A stretch of 44,697 nt of DNA from Lysobacterales bacterium. Lineage in GTDB: Bacteria; Pseudomonadota; Gammaproteobacteria; Xanthomonadales; Xanthomonadaceae. Positions within the stretch are counted from its first letter, which is position 1. Every line of letters starts with the position of its first letter. The stretch is from positions 1 to 44,697 of the forward strand of contig JAATFG010000129.1 of the NCBI GenBank assembly GCA_015655355.1. Direction: 5' to 3'. The notes below the pieces were generated by a model that worked only from the letters and a program-made list of their open reading frames with translations, had not been told where the DNA came from and did not search any database. Positions 41,366-44,697 of the stretch are shown here, one piece after another. Both the position numbers and the translations under genes were made by a program.

Positions 41366-42181
41366 ATGAAATCCCGTTCCGTCCTGTTCGCCGGCCTCGC
41401 GCTGTCCTCGTTGGCCCTCGCCGCGTGCGGCAACAACGCGCCCACGCCGCACGTGTTCGCGCCGACACCGAGCACCGCCGCGGCCCCCGCAGCCGCCTCC
41501 ACAGCGCCTGCCGCCAGCACCGCCACGCCGGCGAGCGTGCCGGCGCCGCAACAGACCGCGGCGAACGACACGCCCGCGCCGCCTGCTCAGGCGTACACCG
41601 GCCCGGCGCTGGTGCCCGGCGTCGATTACGAGGAAATCCCCGGCGGCCAGCCGTTCGCGCCGAACGATGGCAAGGTCGAAGTGGTCGAGTTCTTCAACTA
41701 CATCTGCCCCGGTTGCAACGCCTTCGAGCAGGGCTTCGAGACCTGGGAGCAGCGGCAGGCCGCCGACGTGCGCATCACCCTGGTGCCGGCCACGTTCCGC
41801 CCCGACTTCACCGAATACGCCAAGGTCTACTACGCCGCGCAGGCGCTGGGCGTGGCCGAGAAGGCGCACAAGGCGGTGTTCGACGCGATCCACCTGCAAG
41901 GCATCCTGCCGGGCGAAGGCCAGCCGTTCGACGCCGACAAGGTCGCCGCGTTCTACGCCCAGTTCGGCGTCGACCCGGCGCAGTTCAAGAACACCCTGTC
42001 CAGCTTCGCGGTCAGCGGCAAGATCAACCGCGCCAAGCAGTACATGATCGCCAGCAAGATCATGAGCACGCCGTCGCTGGTCGTCGATGGCAAGTACCTA
42101 GTCAAGGGCAAGAGCTGGGACGACATGCTGCGCATCGCCGACGGTCTGGTCGCACAGCAACGCGCCACCGCCGGCAAGTGA
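41366..42181 (+). CDS. DsbA-like lipoprotein with CPGC active site
   Basis: This 271-residue paralog of the preceding DsbA begins with a lipoprotein signal (SSLALAAC, lipobox cysteine Cys21), so it should be anchored to a membrane. A long alanine/proline/threonine-rich linker (about 22-80) follows before the thioredoxin-type domain. The active site is Cys114-Pro-Gly-Cys117 in NYICPGCNAFEQ, unlike the CIHC of the upstream copy, and the cis-proline is in MSTPSLVVDG. The different dipeptide implies a different redox potential. The ATG at 41366 has GGAG seven bases upstream. Its stop shares a base with the start of the next gene (TGATG). Confidence 0.92.
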   Translation: MKSRSVLFAGLALSSLALAACGNNAPTPHVFAPTPSTAAAPAAASTAPAASTATPASVPAPQQTAANDTPAPPAQAYTGPALVPGVDYEEIPGGQPFAPNDGKVEVVEFFNYICPGCNAFEQGFETWEQRQAADVRITLVPATFRPDFTEYAKVYYAAQALGVAEKAHKAVFDAIHLQGILPGEGQPFDADKVAAFYAQFGVDPAQFKNTLSSFAVSGKINRAKQYMIASKIMSTPSLVVDGKYLVKGKSWDDMLRIADGLVAQQRATAGK

Positions 42182-42960
42182 TGGCAGCGCCAGCCGCCAC
42201 GCGCCGGCTGCGCCTGCTCAGCGCCAACATCCAGGCCGGTTCCAGCACGCGCCGCTACAGCGACTACGTCACCCGCAGCTGGTCGCACGCGCTGCCGCTG
42301 GGCGGCAAGCAGGACAGCCTCGACGCGATCGCGCAACTGGCGCGCGACTTCCACGTGGTCGGCCTCAACGAGGCCGACCCGGGCAGCCTGCGCAGCGGCT
42401 TCACCAATCAAACCCACTACCTCGCCCAGCGCGCCGACTTCGATTACTGGAGCCACCAGCCGAACCGCAACGTCGCCCGCGTCGCCGGCAGCGCCAACGG
42501 TCTGCTGAGCCGGCGCGAACCGCAGCGCATCGATTTCCACGTCCTGCCCGGCCGCATCGCCGGGCGCGGCGTGCTGATCGCCAATTTCGGCGACGGCACC
42601 GATGGCTTCATCGTCGCCGTCGCCCATCTTTCGCTCGGCGCCAGCTCGCGCAAGTCGCAACTGGCCTTCATCGGCGAACTGCTCGCGCCGCATCGGCACG
42701 CGGTGCTGATGGGCGACTTCAACTGCACCGTCGAAGAAGCCGAAATGCAGGAGCTGTTCAAGCGCAGCCACCTGCGCCCGCCGCACATGGCGGTACCGAC
42801 CTTCCCGAGCTGGAAGCCGCAGCGCGCGATCGACCACATCCTCGTCGGCGAAGGTTTGCAGCGCGGCGACGCGATCGCGCTGCAGGCCGGCAACTCCGAC
42901 CACCTGGCGCTGGCGGTGGAGATCGAGGTGCCCGTGGTCGCGCTTGCTCAACCAAGCTAG
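42181..42960 (+). CDS. Endonuclease/exonuclease/phosphatase-family hydrolase
   Basis: This 259-residue protein of the EEP fold (DNase I / exonuclease III / inositol phosphatase superfamily) has the usual motifs in order: RLLSANIQAG (strand with metal-site Asn), VVGLNEADPG (catalytic Glu), AVAHLSLGASSRKSQL (His), AVLMGDFNC (Asp and Asn), AIDHILVG and NSDHLALAVEIEV (Asp-His pair). No signal peptide is seen. Substrate may be a nucleic acid, phosphodiester or phospholipid. It is translationally coupled to the DsbA-like lipoprotein gene by a one-base overlap, although no functional link is obvious. Confidence 0.9.
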   Translation: MAAPAATRRLRLLSANIQAGSSTRRYSDYVTRSWSHALPLGGKQDSLDAIAQLARDFHVVGLNEADPGSLRSGFTNQTHYLAQRADFDYWSHQPNRNVARVAGSANGLLSRREPQRIDFHVLPGRIAGRGVLIANFGDGTDGFIVAVAHLSLGASSRKSQLAFIGELLAPHRHAVLMGDFNCTVEEAEMQELFKRSHLRPPHMAVPTFPSWKPQRAIDHILVGEGLQRGDAIALQAGNSDHLALAVEIEVPVVALAQPS

Positions 42961-43064
42961 CGTGAACGGCGCTGGCCGCCGGTTGCTGCGCAATCCGTGT
43001 TGACGGCTCCGTTAACATGCCCCGTGTGACACTTCGCCACATGCCAGCAACGCATCGGAAGCGC

Positions 43065-44697
43065 ATGAATCTTCGCCCGCATCTTTTCGCCGCCGCACTC
43101 GCCGCCACGCTCGCCTCCTGCGCGCATGCGCAAGGCCTCGGCGCACAACCGGCCCCGATGCAGGCCGCCTTCGACGCTGCCGCGCACGGTACGTTCGACC
43201 TCAACGCCGCCACCGCCGCGCAGCGCTCCGACCCGGCCTGGCCATGGCTGGAATTCGCCGCGCTGAACCAGCAGCTCGACACGTTGCCGCCGGCCAGCGC
43301 ACAGGACTTCCTGCAGCGCCACGGCAGCGAACCGGTCGGCGAATTCTTCCGTGACCAGTGGCTCGCCGCGACCGCGAAGAAGCAGGACTGGACCGATTTC
43401 CTCGCCGCATGGAAACCACGCGACAACGTGGCGTTGCGCTGTGCGCACGCGCAAGCGCTGCAAGCGACCAACGACGCGCAATGGTCCAACGAAGCGCTGG
43501 CGCTGTGGCATGCCAATGCGCATCCGCTGCCGGCGTGCGAAGCGGTGTTCGCCGCGCTCGACGCGCAAGGCCAGCTCACCCCGGCGCTGCGCTGGCAGCG
43601 CATCGAACTGGCCGCGAACGCCACCGACACCGCGGTGATGCGCAGCGCAGCGCGCGGCCTGCCCGCCGACCAGCAGGCGCAGGCGAACGCCTACGCCGCT
43701 TTCATCGACAACGCCGGCGTCGATGCGCTGAGCTGGGACAAGAGCGAGCGCAGCCGCGCGATGGCGGTGCGTGGTTTGTCGAAGCTGGCGCAAAAGGACC
43801 CGGATGGTGCCGAACAGCGCCTGCCACTGCTGGCCAACGCGCTTCAATTCACCGACGCGCAACAGCAACAGGTGCGCTACGCCATCGCGCTGTGGAGCGC
43901 GGCCAATTACTTGCCCGACAGCGCGCAGCGTTTCGCCGCGCTGCCCGAGGCCACGTTCGATGCGCGCCTGCGCGAATGGCAGGCGCGCGAAGCGCTGGTG
44001 CGCAGCGACTGGCCCGGCGCGCTGGCCGCGATCGAAAAAATGAGCGACTCGCAGCGCGCCGATTCGCGTTGGCAATACCTGCAGGCGCGCCTGCTCGAAC
44101 TCGGCGGCGACACGCAACAGGCGCGCGCGTTGTACGCACAGGCCGCGCAAAGCCCGACCTTCCATGGCTTCCTCGCCGCCGACCGCTTGCAGCAACCGTA
44201 TGCGCTGTGCCCGATCGATTTGCCGAACAACGATGCGCAACGCGCGCAAGTGCGCAACGACGCCGGCCTGGCCCGCGCGCTGGAACTGTGGCAGCTGCAG
44301 CGCCCCGGCTGGGCCATGCAGGAATGGAACGCGGCGCTGGCCCGCTTCGACGACAAGCAGCGCGTGTATGCGGTCGAAGCCGCGCGCGACGCCGGCTGGT
44401 ACGACCGCGTCGCCCTCGCGCTGGGCAAGAACCCCGACGAAAACCGCCTGTACGCGCTGCGCTTCCCGCTCGAACACGCCGACGCCATCCGCCGTAGCGC
44501 GCAGCAGAACGGCATCGACCCGTCATGGGTCGCCGGCGAAATCCGCGCCGAAAGCGTGTTCAACCCGCAAGCGCGTTCCGCCGCGAATGCGCTCGGCCTG
44601 ATGCAGGTCGTGCCGGCGACCGGCGCGGCCGAGGCGAAAAAACTCGGCCTGCCCTGGCACGGCGAAACCGACCTGTACGACGCCGATTTCAACATCG
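43065..44697 (+). CDS. slt: Soluble lytic murein transglycosylase Slt, 3' end outside window
   Basis: At least 544 residues are visible of an Slt70-type lytic transglycosylase, which cleaves peptidoglycan glycan strands to 1,6-anhydromuropeptides. After a signal sequence (hydrophobic FAAALAATLASCAHAQ) comes a long alanine-rich helical superhelix domain (about 30-450), typical of Slt70. The catalytic C-terminal domain starts near 480, with the glutamate Glu496 in GEIRAESVFNPQARS and the following ALGLMQVVPATG. The signal contains LASC, a possible lipobox at Cys19, as well as an AHA|Q site, so it could be membrane-anchored. GGAA precedes the ATG at 43065; an in-frame ATG at 43041 also exists. 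Roughly 100 residues should lie beyond the window. Confidence 0.92.
   Translation, partial: MNLRPHLFAAALAATLASCAHAQGLGAQPAPMQAAFDAAAHGTFDLNAATAAQRSDPAWPWLEFAALNQQLDTLPPASAQDFLQRHGSEPVGEFFRDQWLAATAKKQDWTDFLAAWKPRDNVALRCAHAQALQATNDAQWSNEALALWHANAHPLPACEAVFAALDAQGQLTPALRWQRIELAANATDTAVMRSAARGLPADQQAQANAYAAFIDNAGVDALSWDKSERSRAMAVRGLSKLAQKDPDGAEQRLPLLANALQFTDAQQQQVRYAIALWSAANYLPDSAQRFAALPEATFDARLREWQAREALVRSDWPGALAAIEKMSDSQRADSRWQYLQARLLELGGDTQQARALYAQAAQSPTFHGFLAADRLQQPYALCPIDLPNNDAQRAQVRNDAGLARALELWQLQRPGWAMQEWNAALARFDDKQRVYAVEAARDAGWYDRVALALGKNPDENRLYALRFPLEHADAIRRSAQQNGIDPSWVAGEIRAESVFNPQARSAANALGLMQVVPATGAAEAKKLGLPWHGETDLYDADFNI

Overview
The window is GC-rich, gene-dense DNA from a Gram-negative bacterium. 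The flanking housekeeping genes (a glutaredoxin-rhodanese fusion, a plant-type glutamate-cysteine ligase, tandem DsbA proteins with one lipidated, cytochrome c4, Slt) and a REP-like 'CCCTCTCCC...GGGAGAGGG' element fit a gammaproteobacterium of the Xanthomonadales (Lysobacter/Xanthomonas relatives). This placement is inference from gene content; no rRNA marker is present.

Layout. Positions 1-2281 hold the end of a tiny membrane protein gene, an orphan NarL-type response regulator and a DUF1704/QEGLA putative metalloprotease. Positions 2389-10108 hold a complete protocatechuate branch of the beta-ketoadipate pathway, pcaHGBCIJFD, on the minus strand. It is divergent from a LysR regulator (pcaQ-like), and a T-N11-A operator and a candidate promoter are visible between them. 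Positions 10142-19242 hold catabolic module A: an outer-membrane porin, a 2Fe-2S ferredoxin, two small unknown proteins, an IclR regulator, alpha and beta subunits of a ring-hydroxylating dioxygenase, an SDR (probable dihydrodiol dehydrogenase), a glutathione-reductase-type ferredoxin reductase and an MFS transporter. Two copies of a dyad AGTCC-N7-GGACW lie between the divergent oxygenase and reductase genes. Positions 19347-31245 hold catabolic module B, all on the minus strand: a LysR regulator, a second porin, an amidohydrolase-type decarboxylase, a three-gene ABC uptake system, a flavin/2Fe-2S reductase, a Rieske ferredoxin, a phthalate-family Rieske oxygenase, a zinc alcohol dehydrogenase, a 147-residue unknown protein and a 2-oxopentenoate-hydratase-family enzyme. 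From 31439 to the end are ordinary chromosomal genes: rsgA, alaA, an SGNH hydrolase, the glutaredoxin fusion, degV, gshA, a VIT-family protein, engB, cytochrome c4, two dsbA genes, an EEP-family hydrolase and slt (cut by the window edge).

How it works together. Each module has its own outer-membrane channel, inner-membrane transporter, regulator, oxygenase, complete electron-transfer chain and dehydrogenase. Both are presumed to turn aromatic acids into catechol-type intermediates. If an intermediate is protocatechuate, the adjacent pca operon would take it to succinyl-CoA and acetyl-CoA. The substrates of A and B cannot be read from the sequence. The two modules use different electron chains. 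A has a putidaredoxin-like ferredoxin plus a flavoprotein reductase. B has a Rieske ferredoxin plus an iron-sulfur flavoprotein reductase feeding an oxygenase of a family usually served by a two-component system. The least explained parts are the small unknown proteins inside both modules and the hydratase that has no visible ring-cleavage partner.
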